Shown here: in pieces, positions 1-5,504 of the stretch
How positions within the stretch are numbered: the first letter of the stretch is position 1
How the letters are laid out: each line of letters starts with the position of its first letter
DNA from: an uncultured Alphaproteobacteria bacterium
GTDB lineage: Bacteria; Pseudomonadota; Alphaproteobacteria; RF32; CAG-239
Assembly (NCBI GenBank): GCA_900551585.1
Contig: URWU01000066.1
Span: forward strand, 1 to 7,723
DNA length: 7,723 bases
Reading direction: 5' to 3'
Translations under genes and position numbers: made by a program
The notes under the pieces: model-generated
Seen by the model: only the letters and a program-made list of their open reading frames with translations
Databases searched by the model: none
What the model was told of the DNA's origin: nothing

Positions 1-56
1 AAACGTTTATCATTAATTCTATAGGCTTTAGTTCTAATTATTCTAGGAGACGTGTT
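1..56 (+). promoter_or_regulatory. Cassette leader 1: -10 box, 5' UTR and RBS of the first Cys-rich gene (left part cut by window edge)
   Basis: The window opens inside the conserved cassette front: only three A of the A-tract are visible before CGTT. The -10-like box TATCAT is at 8-13 and the Shine-Dalgarno AGGAGA at 45-50, six bases before the ATG at 57. The leader matches the ones before the genes at 1634 and 3680 almost base for base (one difference from copy 2, at 56). The -35 box and the A-tract length cannot be read here. Confidence 0.6.
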
Positions 57-1466
57 ATGTTTAAGTTCTTCAAACCGGCGCTGTTTGCAGCTGCTTTGCT
101 TTTCGCTCAACCTGTGTTCGCCTCGGATTGGCCTGTTCTTGGACATGCCCCTCTTCTTCAAGACACAGACTCACACACCTACACACACATCTTAGGACTA
201 GAGCCTATACCCAATTCTTATCAATTGGCAAAAGCAACCTTTCTGCCGGACGCAGCTGAAAGCGTTTTCGGAAACAGGGACAGTTTGGATAAAGATTACA
301 ACTCCGCTGACTGCGCTGATAAATCTTCTTTATATACCACAAAAAACTGTACCTATCCAAGAGCTGTCGTTTATACTTCGAAATGCCCATTTGCTCCCGG
401 ATATTATAAAGAATGCGCTTGTCTGCCGCAGTTCAAAATCAGCAGCTGTACTTCGCCAAAAATTCTCTCTTCTCCAACCTGTAACGGCAAGGCGGCAAGT
501 TGTATCTGTCCTGCTTCCGTCAGTCTGGTTTATACAAATGACCGCTGCACGCAATATTGCGACGGAAACTGTATTGCTAAATCTTGCACACCGACCGCAA
601 GTGAAACAGGATGCAAGTACGGAACAACATCTGCCTCCAACAACTGCGGCGGCACAAGAACCGTATGCAAACCCTGTAATCTGACGCCATGCTCCGGTAT
701 TTCCTCTAAACCGGCTAACAGTTCTTATACAACTTCGTCCTGTACCGACTGTTCCGGCACTAAAACTATCAATACCGGCTGGTCCTGTAACTCAGGTTAT
801 CATCAATCCGGAAGTTCTTGTGTTAAAGACTGTACGCCGGCAACCAATGAAACCGGCTGTTCTTACGGAACTTATTCCTGCTCGGACGGCTGCGGCGGAA
901 CCCGCACTTGCTGCTCGGCTTGCTCTAAACCGACCTGTTCAGGCATTTCTTCCAAACCGAGCAACAGTTCCTACACAACCGCTTCCTGTACCGATTGCTC
1001 CGGTACCAGAACTATCAATACCGGGTGGACCTGCGACTACGGATATTATAAAAACGGTAGCACCTGTGCAGCAAACTGTCATATTTATTATTCTGACGGA
1101 ACATCTGTCTCGGGCCCGCTGATTTCCGGTAAAAAAGCCGTGGGAATTGTCATCGGTAATCTGACTGTTTCTATCTATGACTGGGGAGCCGCTTATTCAG
1201 GAACTAAAAGTACATCTTATTACAGCCGGGATGGAATCAGCAACTGGATGACTCCGACAATGGCGCAAATTAATACCATTTACAACAACAAAGCAGAAAT
1301 CAACAGATGTATGACTTTAATCGGCGGCACAACACTCAGCGAAACCTGGTATTGGACCAGAGATGTCAAACCAAATGATATTTACGTTGACGAATTCCAT
1401 ATGACAACAAAGGCAACAAATCTCAACAGCTCTACGGCATATAACCATATTCGTCTGGTAAAATAA
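57..1466 (+). CDS. Secreted cysteine-rich repeat protein with C-terminal DUF1566/Lcl-C-like domain (paralogue 1)
   Basis: 469 aa, function unknown. Residues 1-22 are a Sec signal peptide (FKFFK, hydrophobic core, cleavage expected after VFA). The mature N-terminus carries DTDSHTYTHI (36-45), shared with both paralogues. Residues 86-341 are Cys-rich; I count 36 Cys in the protein, 35 of them before residue 342. Residues 177-258 and 259-340 form two tandem 82-residue modules in which ten Cys align at an exact offset of 82; the second module has two extra Cys. Residues 342-469 look like a degenerate DUF1566/Legionella Lcl C-terminal domain: ISNWMTP, IYNNK, SETWYWTRD, and a closing HIRLVK where the family usually has VRPV. 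Many Cys imply disulfides and an exported, probably cell-surface location (inference). The start is fixed by AGGAGA six bases upstream. It has its own leader and terminator, so it is probably monocistronic. An adhesin or surface antigen is possible but unproven. Confidence 0.85.
   Translation: MFKFFKPALFAAALLFAQPVFASDWPVLGHAPLLQDTDSHTYTHILGLEPIPNSYQLAKATFLPDAAESVFGNRDSLDKDYNSADCADKSSLYTTKNCTYPRAVVYTSKCPFAPGYYKECACLPQFKISSCTSPKILSSPTCNGKAASCICPASVSLVYTNDRCTQYCDGNCIAKSCTPTASETGCKYGTTSASNNCGGTRTVCKPCNLTPCSGISSKPANSSYTTSSCTDCSGTKTINTGWSCNSGYHQSGSSCVKDCTPATNETGCSYGTYSCSDGCGGTRTCCSACSKPTCSGISSKPSNSSYTTASCTDCSGTRTINTGWTCDYGYYKNGSTCAANCHIYYSDGTSVSGPLISGKKAVGIVIGNLTVSIYDWGAAYSGTKSTSYYSRDGISNWMTPTMAQINTIYNNKAEINRCMTLIGGTTLSETWYWTRDVKPNDIYVDEFHMTTKATNLNSSTAYNHIRLVK
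161..191 (+). repeat. CA-rich 31-base block identical in all three paralogues (copy 1)
   Basis: These 31 bases encode the DTDSHTYTHI region and are identical at 1738-1768 and 3784-3814, including every synonymous site, although the flanking codons differ in copy 3. The block is mostly alternating CA. Confidence 0.8.
202..247 (+). repeat. 46-base tract identical to 3825-3870 (copies 1 and 3 only)
   Basis: This tract encodes the PIPNSYQLAKATFLP segment and matches the third gene base for base. The second gene keeps only the first 11 bases (1779-1789) and then diverges. The sharing pattern points to gene conversion or a mosaic duplication. Confidence 0.8.
585..830 (+). repeat. 82-codon Cys module, unit 1 of tandem pair
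   Basis: This encodes residues 177-258 of paralogue 1. Landmarks are ETGC, NCGGTRTVCKPC, SKPANSSYTT, CTDCSGT, INTGW and SGSSC. It is followed directly by a second unit with the same Cys spacing. Relatives occur in paralogue 2 at 2168-2260 (front part only) and 2480-2731. Confidence 0.8.
831..1076 (+). repeat. 82-codon Cys module, unit 2 of tandem pair
   Basis: This encodes residues 259-340 of paralogue 1. The same landmarks recur: ETGC, GCGGTRTCC, SKPSNSSYTT, CTDCSGT, INTGW and GSTC. Ten Cys lie exactly 82 residues after those of unit 1, and Cys275 and Cys285 are additional. The DNA copies have diverged, so the duplication is not very recent. Confidence 0.8.
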
Positions 1467-1480
1467 GCACCACCCCAAAG

Positions 1481-1510
1481 AAGCCCCTCAAAATGAGGGG
1501 CTTTTCCTTT
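1481..1510 (+). terminator. Rho-independent terminator of paralogue 1
   Basis: A perfect 10-bp stem, AAGCCCCTCA (1481-1490) with TGAGGGGCTT (1494-1503), has a 3-base AAA loop and is followed by a T-rich tail. It lies 14 bases after the TAA. The stem core AGCCCCTC/GAGGGGCT recurs in the terminator after paralogue 2, so the terminator seems to be part of the duplicated unit. Confidence 0.92.
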
Positions 1511-1548
1511 AAATCCAACCACTTATCTCTCTCATTTAATTTGCCATC

Positions 1549-1633
1549 TTTGCATTTTTCGGTTGCAAAAAAAAAAAAAACGTTTATCATTAATTCTATA
1601 GGCTTTAGTTCTAATTATTCTAGGAGACGTGTC
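1549..1633 (+). promoter_or_regulatory. Promoter, A14 tract, leader and RBS of paralogue 2
   Basis: A sigma70-like pair is visible: TTGCAA (1563-1568) and TATCAT (1585-1590, five of six consensus bases), spacer 16 bp. The spacer is mostly an uninterrupted run of 14 A (1567-1580). The -35 box overlaps an inverted repeat, TTTGCA (1549-1554) with TGCAAA (1564-1569). The leader ends with AGGAGA (1622-1627) six bases before ATG 1634. The boxes are seen; promoter activity is inferred. Confidence 0.6.
1567..1580 (+). repeat. Homopolymeric A14 tract in the promoter spacer
   Basis: Fourteen consecutive A sit between the putative -35 and -10 boxes. The equivalent tract before paralogue 3 has 12 A. Such tracts are prone to slipped-strand length change. 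Confidence 0.85.
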
Positions 1634-3511
1634 ATGTTTAAGTTCTTCAAACCGGCGCTGTTGGCAGCTGCTTTGCTTTTCGCTCAACCTGTATTCGCCT
1701 CGGATTGGCCTGTTCTTGAGCATGCTCCTCTTCTTCAAGACACAGACTCACACACCTACACACACATCTTAGAACTAAAGCCTATACCCTCCGAGGCTTA
1801 TCAGATTTCCGGAATATCTTTTCTCGGCGGGGATACATATGACCGCGGCTTTGGCAACTTTAAGGATATCGGACGTAACTATAACGTCGGAAATTGTGCA
1901 ACCTCGTCAACTCTCTATAACAGCAAAAACTGCACTTATCCCAGAGCTTTGGTTCAAAGCTCCCGCTGTCCCTTTAAACCGGGATATTATACTGAATGCG
2001 TCTGTCTGCCACAGTTTAATATTGCTTCCTGCCCTGCTCCAAAATACAAAAGCTCTCCGCAATGCGACGGCAAAGCCGAAAGATGCCTTTGTCCTGCTAC
2101 CGTCTCGCTGGTCAACCCCAATGACACATGTACGCAATATTGTGACGGAAACTGCACCTCTAAATCTTGTACACCCTTAACCGGCGAAACCGGATGCCAA
2201 TGGGGAACAAACTCCGTTACCAACAACTGCGGCGGGACTCGTTCCGTCTGTAAGCCCTGTGCCTCAGGCGGATCTGCCTCATGCTCGGGGCAGACATCTC
2301 CTTGCAACTCCGATCAGGTTCAGACGTCTTCCTGTAAAGACTGCTTTGGTGCAACACATTATTCTTGCCGCCCTAAAACTTGTGCCGAAAAAGGTATGAA
2401 AGACTGTAACGGAACCTGTATTTCCTTATCGGCATGCTGCAACTGTTCCGCCTCTCAGGTTTGTTACGGCGGTTCTTGCTGCACGCCTAAAGCTAATGCC
2501 TCCGGCTGCCTATACGGCACGACCTCGGAAAGCGACGGATGCGGCGGTACCAGGACGATTTGTAAAGCCTGTAATCTCCCCAATTGTGCCAATAAAGTAA
2601 CTTCTAAGCCTGCTAACAGTTCTTACACAACATCTTCTTGTTCTGACTGTTCCGGTTCTCACACCATTAACACCGGATGGTCCTGCAACTCAGGTTTTCA
2701 TCAATCAGGATCCGGCTGTATGAAGAACTGTAAATATTACTATTCGGATGCAACTATTTCCGATTCATTTGTTTCTGGGAAAAAAGCAATCGGCATTGTT
2801 ACCGATAATATTGTTGTTTCAATTTACGACTGGGTCGGCAATAAAACAGAAGTCTCCTATTATAATTTCTCCAAAGACGGGATAAGCAGCTGGCATATGC
2901 CTTCTTACAGCAATATTAAAGAGATTTATAACAATAAATCCTATGTCAATGAATGTATGTCCAAAATAAGCGCAACACAACTTTCTGAAACCTGGTATTG
3001 GACACGAGGCTGTGCAGGTTGCGGAACCGATGAATTTCATATGAGCACACAGGCAACCAATCTGGACCGCAGTGATCTTTCTCTCCACATACGACCGATT
3101 ATGACAATAAGCGAAGCGCAAAATGCCAAAAAGACCGTTCCTAATTGCTCAACTTATGATACTGCCCGCAACTGCACTGCTTGCATTTACGGATTTCGCC
3201 TCAGCAGCGGACAATGTTTGGCATGCCAATATTGCAGCGGCAAAGGAATCTCCTCTGTGTCCTATATTAACAGCAGTTGCAGTTCCGGTTACACTCTTGA
3301 TTATGTGACCAAAGATACCTGTGAAGGCTATGCCTATTGTGTTTATTGCAAGTATTCAGGAAGCTCGGGCGGCGGTTCAAGCAGCGGCTGCACCAGTCAG
3401 CAACGAATGAACTGCCAGTCAGCTGTCAGCAGTTGCAACAGCATTTCTGACAGTTGGCAACGTAATAATTGCCAACAGCAAACACGCTCGCAATATGGTA
3501 ATTGCTGCTAA
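1634..3511 (+). CDS. Secreted cysteine-rich repeat protein with DUF1566-like domain and Cys-rich tail (paralogue 2)
   Basis: 625 aa from ATG 1634, chosen because AGGAGA lies six bases upstream and a signal peptide starts there. The frame is open back to 1493, but that would begin inside the preceding terminator. Residues 1-22 are a Sec signal peptide ending VFA; DTDSHTYTHI is at 36-45. Residues 88-209 follow paralogue 1 closely (NCTYPRA, CPFKPGYY, CLPQF, CTQYCDGNC). A segment absent from paralogue 1 follows (210-282, with CNSDQ, KDCFGA, CNGTCISL). Next come a Cys module (283-366) and a DUF1566-like domain (367-490: ISSWHMP, IYNNK, SETWYWTR, HIRPIM). A further Cys-rich tail (504-625) has CxxC pairs, a GSSGGGSSSG linker and terminal NCC. 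Export is well supported and surface location is inferred; the function is unknown. Confidence 0.85.
   Translation: MFKFFKPALLAAALLFAQPVFASDWPVLEHAPLLQDTDSHTYTHILELKPIPSEAYQISGISFLGGDTYDRGFGNFKDIGRNYNVGNCATSSTLYNSKNCTYPRALVQSSRCPFKPGYYTECVCLPQFNIASCPAPKYKSSPQCDGKAERCLCPATVSLVNPNDTCTQYCDGNCTSKSCTPLTGETGCQWGTNSVTNNCGGTRSVCKPCASGGSASCSGQTSPCNSDQVQTSSCKDCFGATHYSCRPKTCAEKGMKDCNGTCISLSACCNCSASQVCYGGSCCTPKANASGCLYGTTSESDGCGGTRTICKACNLPNCANKVTSKPANSSYTTSSCSDCSGSHTINTGWSCNSGFHQSGSGCMKNCKYYYSDATISDSFVSGKKAIGIVTDNIVVSIYDWVGNKTEVSYYNFSKDGISSWHMPSYSNIKEIYNNKSYVNECMSKISATQLSETWYWTRGCAGCGTDEFHMSTQATNLDRSDLSLHIRPIMTISEAQNAKKTVPNCSTYDTARNCTACIYGFRLSSGQCLACQYCSGKGISSVSYINSSCSSGYTLDYVTKDTCEGYAYCVYCKYSGSSGGGSSSGCTSQQRMNCQSAVSSCNSISDSWQRNNCQQQTRSQYGNCC
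1738..1768 (+). repeat. CA-rich 31-base block identical in all three paralogues (copy 2)
   Basis: Identical to 161-191 and 3784-3814, with no synonymous change across the DTDSHTYTHI codons. Confidence 0.8.
2168..2260 (+). repeat. Partial Cys module (front part) in paralogue 2
   Basis: This encodes residues 179-209 (CTP, ETGC, NNCGGTRSVCKPC), matching the first third of the 82-residue module of paralogue 1. The SKPANSS...INTGW part is missing and replaced by unrelated Cys-rich sequence. Confidence 0.7.
2480..2731 (+). repeat. Complete Cys module in paralogue 2
   Basis: This encodes residues 283-366 with the same landmarks as the paralogue 1 modules: SGC, GCGGTRTICKAC, SKPANSSYTT, CSDCSGS, INTGWSC and GSGC. 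One extra residue is inserted before SKPANSS. It leads directly into the DUF1566-like domain, as unit 2 does in paralogue 1. Confidence 0.75.
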
Positions 3512-3527
3512 AATAAAACTAAACAAC

Positions 3528-3558
3528 AGCCCCTCGCATAACGAGGGGCTTTTCTTTT
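3528..3558 (+). terminator. Rho-independent terminator of paralogue 2
   Basis: A 9-bp stem, AGCCCCTCG (3528-3536) with CGAGGGGCT (3542-3550), has loop CATAA and is followed by TTTCTTTT. It lies 16 bases after the stop codon. Confidence 0.92.
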
Positions 3559-3595
3559 AAATACAATCCTTTGACTCTCTCATTTAATTTACGAC

Positions 3596-3679
3596 TTTTG
3601 CATTTTTAGGTTGCAAAAAAAAAAAACGTTTATCATTAATTCTATAGGCTTTAGTTCTAATTATTTTAGGAGACGTGTC
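3596..3679 (+). promoter_or_regulatory. Promoter, A12 tract, leader and RBS of paralogue 3
   Basis: TTGCAA (3611-3616) and TATCAT (3631-3636) are present as in copy 2, but the spacer is only 14 bp because the A-run is 12 long (3615-3626). A 14-bp spacer is poor for a sigma70 promoter, so this copy may be in a weak or OFF state (inference). The inverted repeat TTTTGCA (3596-3602) with TGCAAAA (3612-3618) overlaps the -35 box. AGGAGA is at 3668-3673, six bases before ATG 3680. Confidence 0.55.
3615..3626 (+). repeat. Homopolymeric A12 tract in the promoter spacer
   Basis: Twelve consecutive A, two fewer than in copy 2, lie between boxes that are otherwise identical. This is the only length difference between the two copies from TTGCAA to the ATG. 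Confidence 0.85.
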
Positions 3680-5452
3680 ATGTTTAAGTTCCTCAAATCG
3701 GGGCTGTTAGCCGCAGCTCTGCTTTTCGCTCAACCAACTACTGCTGCTGATTTGATGCCCTTTAATCATGAGACACTGCTTCTAGACACAGACTCACACA
3801 CCTACACACACATCGCAGAACTAAAGCCTATACCCAATTCTTATCAATTGGCAAAAGCAACCTTTCTGCCCGAAGCAACCGACGACTTCGGATTTTCCGG
3901 TTCAAGTTTGGAAAACGGCCATAACCAAGGTGATAACTGTTCAGGATATGAATTAACTTCTTGTCCTGTCCATGGTTCTTGTTCTTCATGCCCCTTTGAC
4001 CGTAGGTACCAAAGGCTTATCAGCTGCTCTAACGGATATACCAAAACAGGAAACCGCTGTAAAGCCAGTTCCTGTTCTACTATCGGCTATTTGACTGAGA
4101 TTCCGGCAAACAAGATCTGTACCAAACATAACGAAGATGATTTAACTTGTTACAAAGACTGCAAAACTGTTTCTTGTTCGGGATATACGTTAAATTGCGA
4201 TACATTTAATGTCGCCAATTCCTCGGGTAAAACCATGTGTCCGGATTGTGAAAGTGCAAATGCCAACTGCTCACCTAAGCTCTGCAAGCTTACTTCCTGC
4301 ATAGACGGATATAAAATCTCTGAGAGCGGTACGACCTGCGTTGCCCTTGATGACAACTGCCCTGACGGTTACTTTAAATCTTGTGACACAGGAACTATGG
4401 GCGACCCGGAATATACAGAAAAAGGATCCGCTTGCTATCAATGCAAACCTAAAACTGTTAAAGTAGCATTGCCTATTTTATATTCAGATTTAACCACGTC
4501 AAAAGAAGTTATTTCAAGCAAAACTCCTATCGGTATTGTCTTTGATGAAAGCAAAAAACTGGCAATTGCTTTGGACAGCCAATCTCAAAAATGGGCAGAC
4601 TCTGTGGATATACCCGGGTTGACGAATTATGAGTCAGCCCCAAGGTCAGATTACTCAGGAAAAAACAATACAAAAATAATTATAGATTATTGCAAAAGCA
4701 AATCAAAAAAGTGCCCGGCTGCCGAATATGCAAATAATTATAAAACAATTGGAACTCTCGCCGAAGATTGGTATCTGCCTGCTTTGGGTGAGCAGATTTT
4801 AATTACTAACCAAAAACCCACGTTAGATCCTATTCTATCGAAATTAGGTGGTACTACATTGTCAACAAAATGGCATTGGTCTTCTTCCGAGTATAATTTC
4901 AGTTTTGCTTGGTCCCTGGCCAGCGGCGGCGGTGCAAATTCAGGTTACACTAAGTCTAACTCTTACTATGTTCGCCCAGTCATCAGTTATGGTAATATTC
5001 CGCAACGCTGCCGCGTTTCTAATTGCCAAAGCTGTACCAGTAACTCCATTGTTATTTGTCAGACCTGCAACAGCGGTTACAAACTCTCTGACGGCTTATG
5101 TTGCGAAAGCTCATATAAATATGCCTGCAGCGAAAATGACGGTATGTACGGCAAGGGAACTGCCTGTGGCAATTTATACAAATCATGCGGCTGTTCGGAT
5201 TCAAATGAAGAATGGGATAAATACAGCGACTCTTGTCAAGAAATCATCCGCGGCCGACTTGAAGATATGAGTACTTATTGTAGTTATCCCGACGGTTGCG
5301 GCGGCCATGCAAACTGTGTTTGCTACGGTGCTTACAGCGGAGACATCAGCCGTACATATCTCGAAACATGGTTACCCGGAGACTCTGTTTCGGTTGACCA
5401 ATGGTCCGTCGAATCCGAGCTTGAATATCAATGCGATGATGAGTGCTATTAA
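3680..5452 (+). CDS. Secreted cysteine-rich protein with central DUF1566/Lcl-C-like domain (paralogue 3)
   Basis: 590 aa from ATG 3680, chosen for the AGGAGA and signal peptide; a TTG at 3611 in the same frame is less likely. The signal peptide is about residues 1-22 (TTA cleavage site). DTDSHTYTHI is at 36-45 and PIPNSYQLAKATFLP at 50-64, as in paralogue 1. Residues 87-256 are Cys-rich, with repeated C-x-x-GY turns (CSGYEL, CSNGYTK, CSGYTL, CIDGYK, CPDGYF). Residues 266-437 are the best DUF1566-like domain of the array: ILYSD, KTPIGIVF, DWYLPALGE, KWHWSSSEYN, FAWSLA and a closing YYVRPV. Residues 443-552 form a second Cys-rich arm (CQSC, CQTCNSGYKLSDG, GCGGHANCVC), and the acidic tail ends ECDECY-like (CDDECY). 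The body differs strongly from paralogues 1 and 2. The function is unknown; an exported or surface role is inferred. Confidence 0.85.
   Translation: MFKFLKSGLLAAALLFAQPTTAADLMPFNHETLLLDTDSHTYTHIAELKPIPNSYQLAKATFLPEATDDFGFSGSSLENGHNQGDNCSGYELTSCPVHGSCSSCPFDRRYQRLISCSNGYTKTGNRCKASSCSTIGYLTEIPANKICTKHNEDDLTCYKDCKTVSCSGYTLNCDTFNVANSSGKTMCPDCESANANCSPKLCKLTSCIDGYKISESGTTCVALDDNCPDGYFKSCDTGTMGDPEYTEKGSACYQCKPKTVKVALPILYSDLTTSKEVISSKTPIGIVFDESKKLAIALDSQSQKWADSVDIPGLTNYESAPRSDYSGKNNTKIIIDYCKSKSKKCPAAEYANNYKTIGTLAEDWYLPALGEQILITNQKPTLDPILSKLGGTTLSTKWHWSSSEYNFSFAWSLASGGGANSGYTKSNSYYVRPVISYGNIPQRCRVSNCQSCTSNSIVICQTCNSGYKLSDGLCCESSYKYACSENDGMYGKGTACGNLYKSCGCSDSNEEWDKYSDSCQEIIRGRLEDMSTYCSYPDGCGGHANCVCYGAYSGDISRTYLETWLPGDSVSVDQWSVESELEYQCDDECY
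3784..3814 (+). repeat. CA-rich 31-base block identical in all three paralogues (copy 3)
   Basis: Identical to 161-191 and 1738-1768. The bases on either side differ from the other copies here, which makes the internal identity stand out. Confidence 0.8.
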
Positions 5453-5467
5453 TCCTAGATAAAATAA

Positions 5468-5500
5468 AAAACTCCCCGGTGGCTTTATCCGGGGAGTTTT
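5468..5500. terminator. Bidirectional terminator between the array and the minus-strand genes
   Basis: A perfect 12-bp stem, AAAACTCCCCGG (5468-5479) with CCGGGGAGTTTT (5489-5500), has a 9-base loop. T-rich sequence follows on the plus strand and A-rich sequence precedes it, giving a U-rich tail on the minus strand as well. It lies 15 bases after paralogue 3 and 4 bases from the stop of the convergent phosphatase gene, so it can serve both. Its stem differs from the AGCCCCTC type after paralogues 1 and 2. Confidence 0.92.
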
Positions 5501-5504
5501 CGTT

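Larger units (their letters stand above)
1507..1789 (+). repeat. Cassette front, copy 2 (intergenic, promoter, leader, signal peptide, mature N-terminus)
   Basis: This stretch aligns with 3553-3835 and, from the A-tract onward, with 1-212. Even upstream of the promoter the two visible copies share CTCTCTCATTTAATTT and GCATTTTT. Near-identity ends at the shared CCTATACCC; beyond it the second gene diverges from the other two. Confidence 0.8.
3553..3870 (+). repeat. Cassette front, copy 3
   Basis: This matches the cassette front at 1507-1789 through the promoter, leader and CA-rich block. It then continues as a match to copy 1 only (3825-3870). Within the signal peptide it is the most diverged copy (FKFLKSG, ending PTTAAD), although the leader before it and the CA block after it are nearly invariant. 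Confidence 0.8.

Noticed and set aside
161..191. CA-rich block as a coding microsatellite with frame-switching potential
   Set aside because: The alternation is broken by other bases and all three copies have identical length, so there is no sign of slippage.
585..1076. Tandem repeats considered as a CRISPR-like array
   Set aside because: The units are 246 bases long, diverged, adjacent without spacers and lie within one open reading frame.
1493..1633. 47-residue N-terminal extension of paralogue 2 starting at ATG 1493
   Set aside because: It would start in the loop of the preceding terminator and run through the promoter, whereas ATG 1634 has an ideal RBS and begins a signal peptide.
1619..1699. 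Possible twin-arginine (Tat) signal formed by SRRRVMFK if translation began upstream
   Set aside because: It fits the S-R-R-x-F-L-K consensus poorly and depends on an unsupported upstream start; the ordinary Sec signal peptide explains the sequence.
87..5440. Resemblance of CxxC-rich proteins to protozoan variant surface proteins, suggesting eukaryotic origin
   Set aside because: Bacterial promoters, Shine-Dalgarno sites and rho-independent terminators flank every gene; the likeness is only Cys-pair composition.
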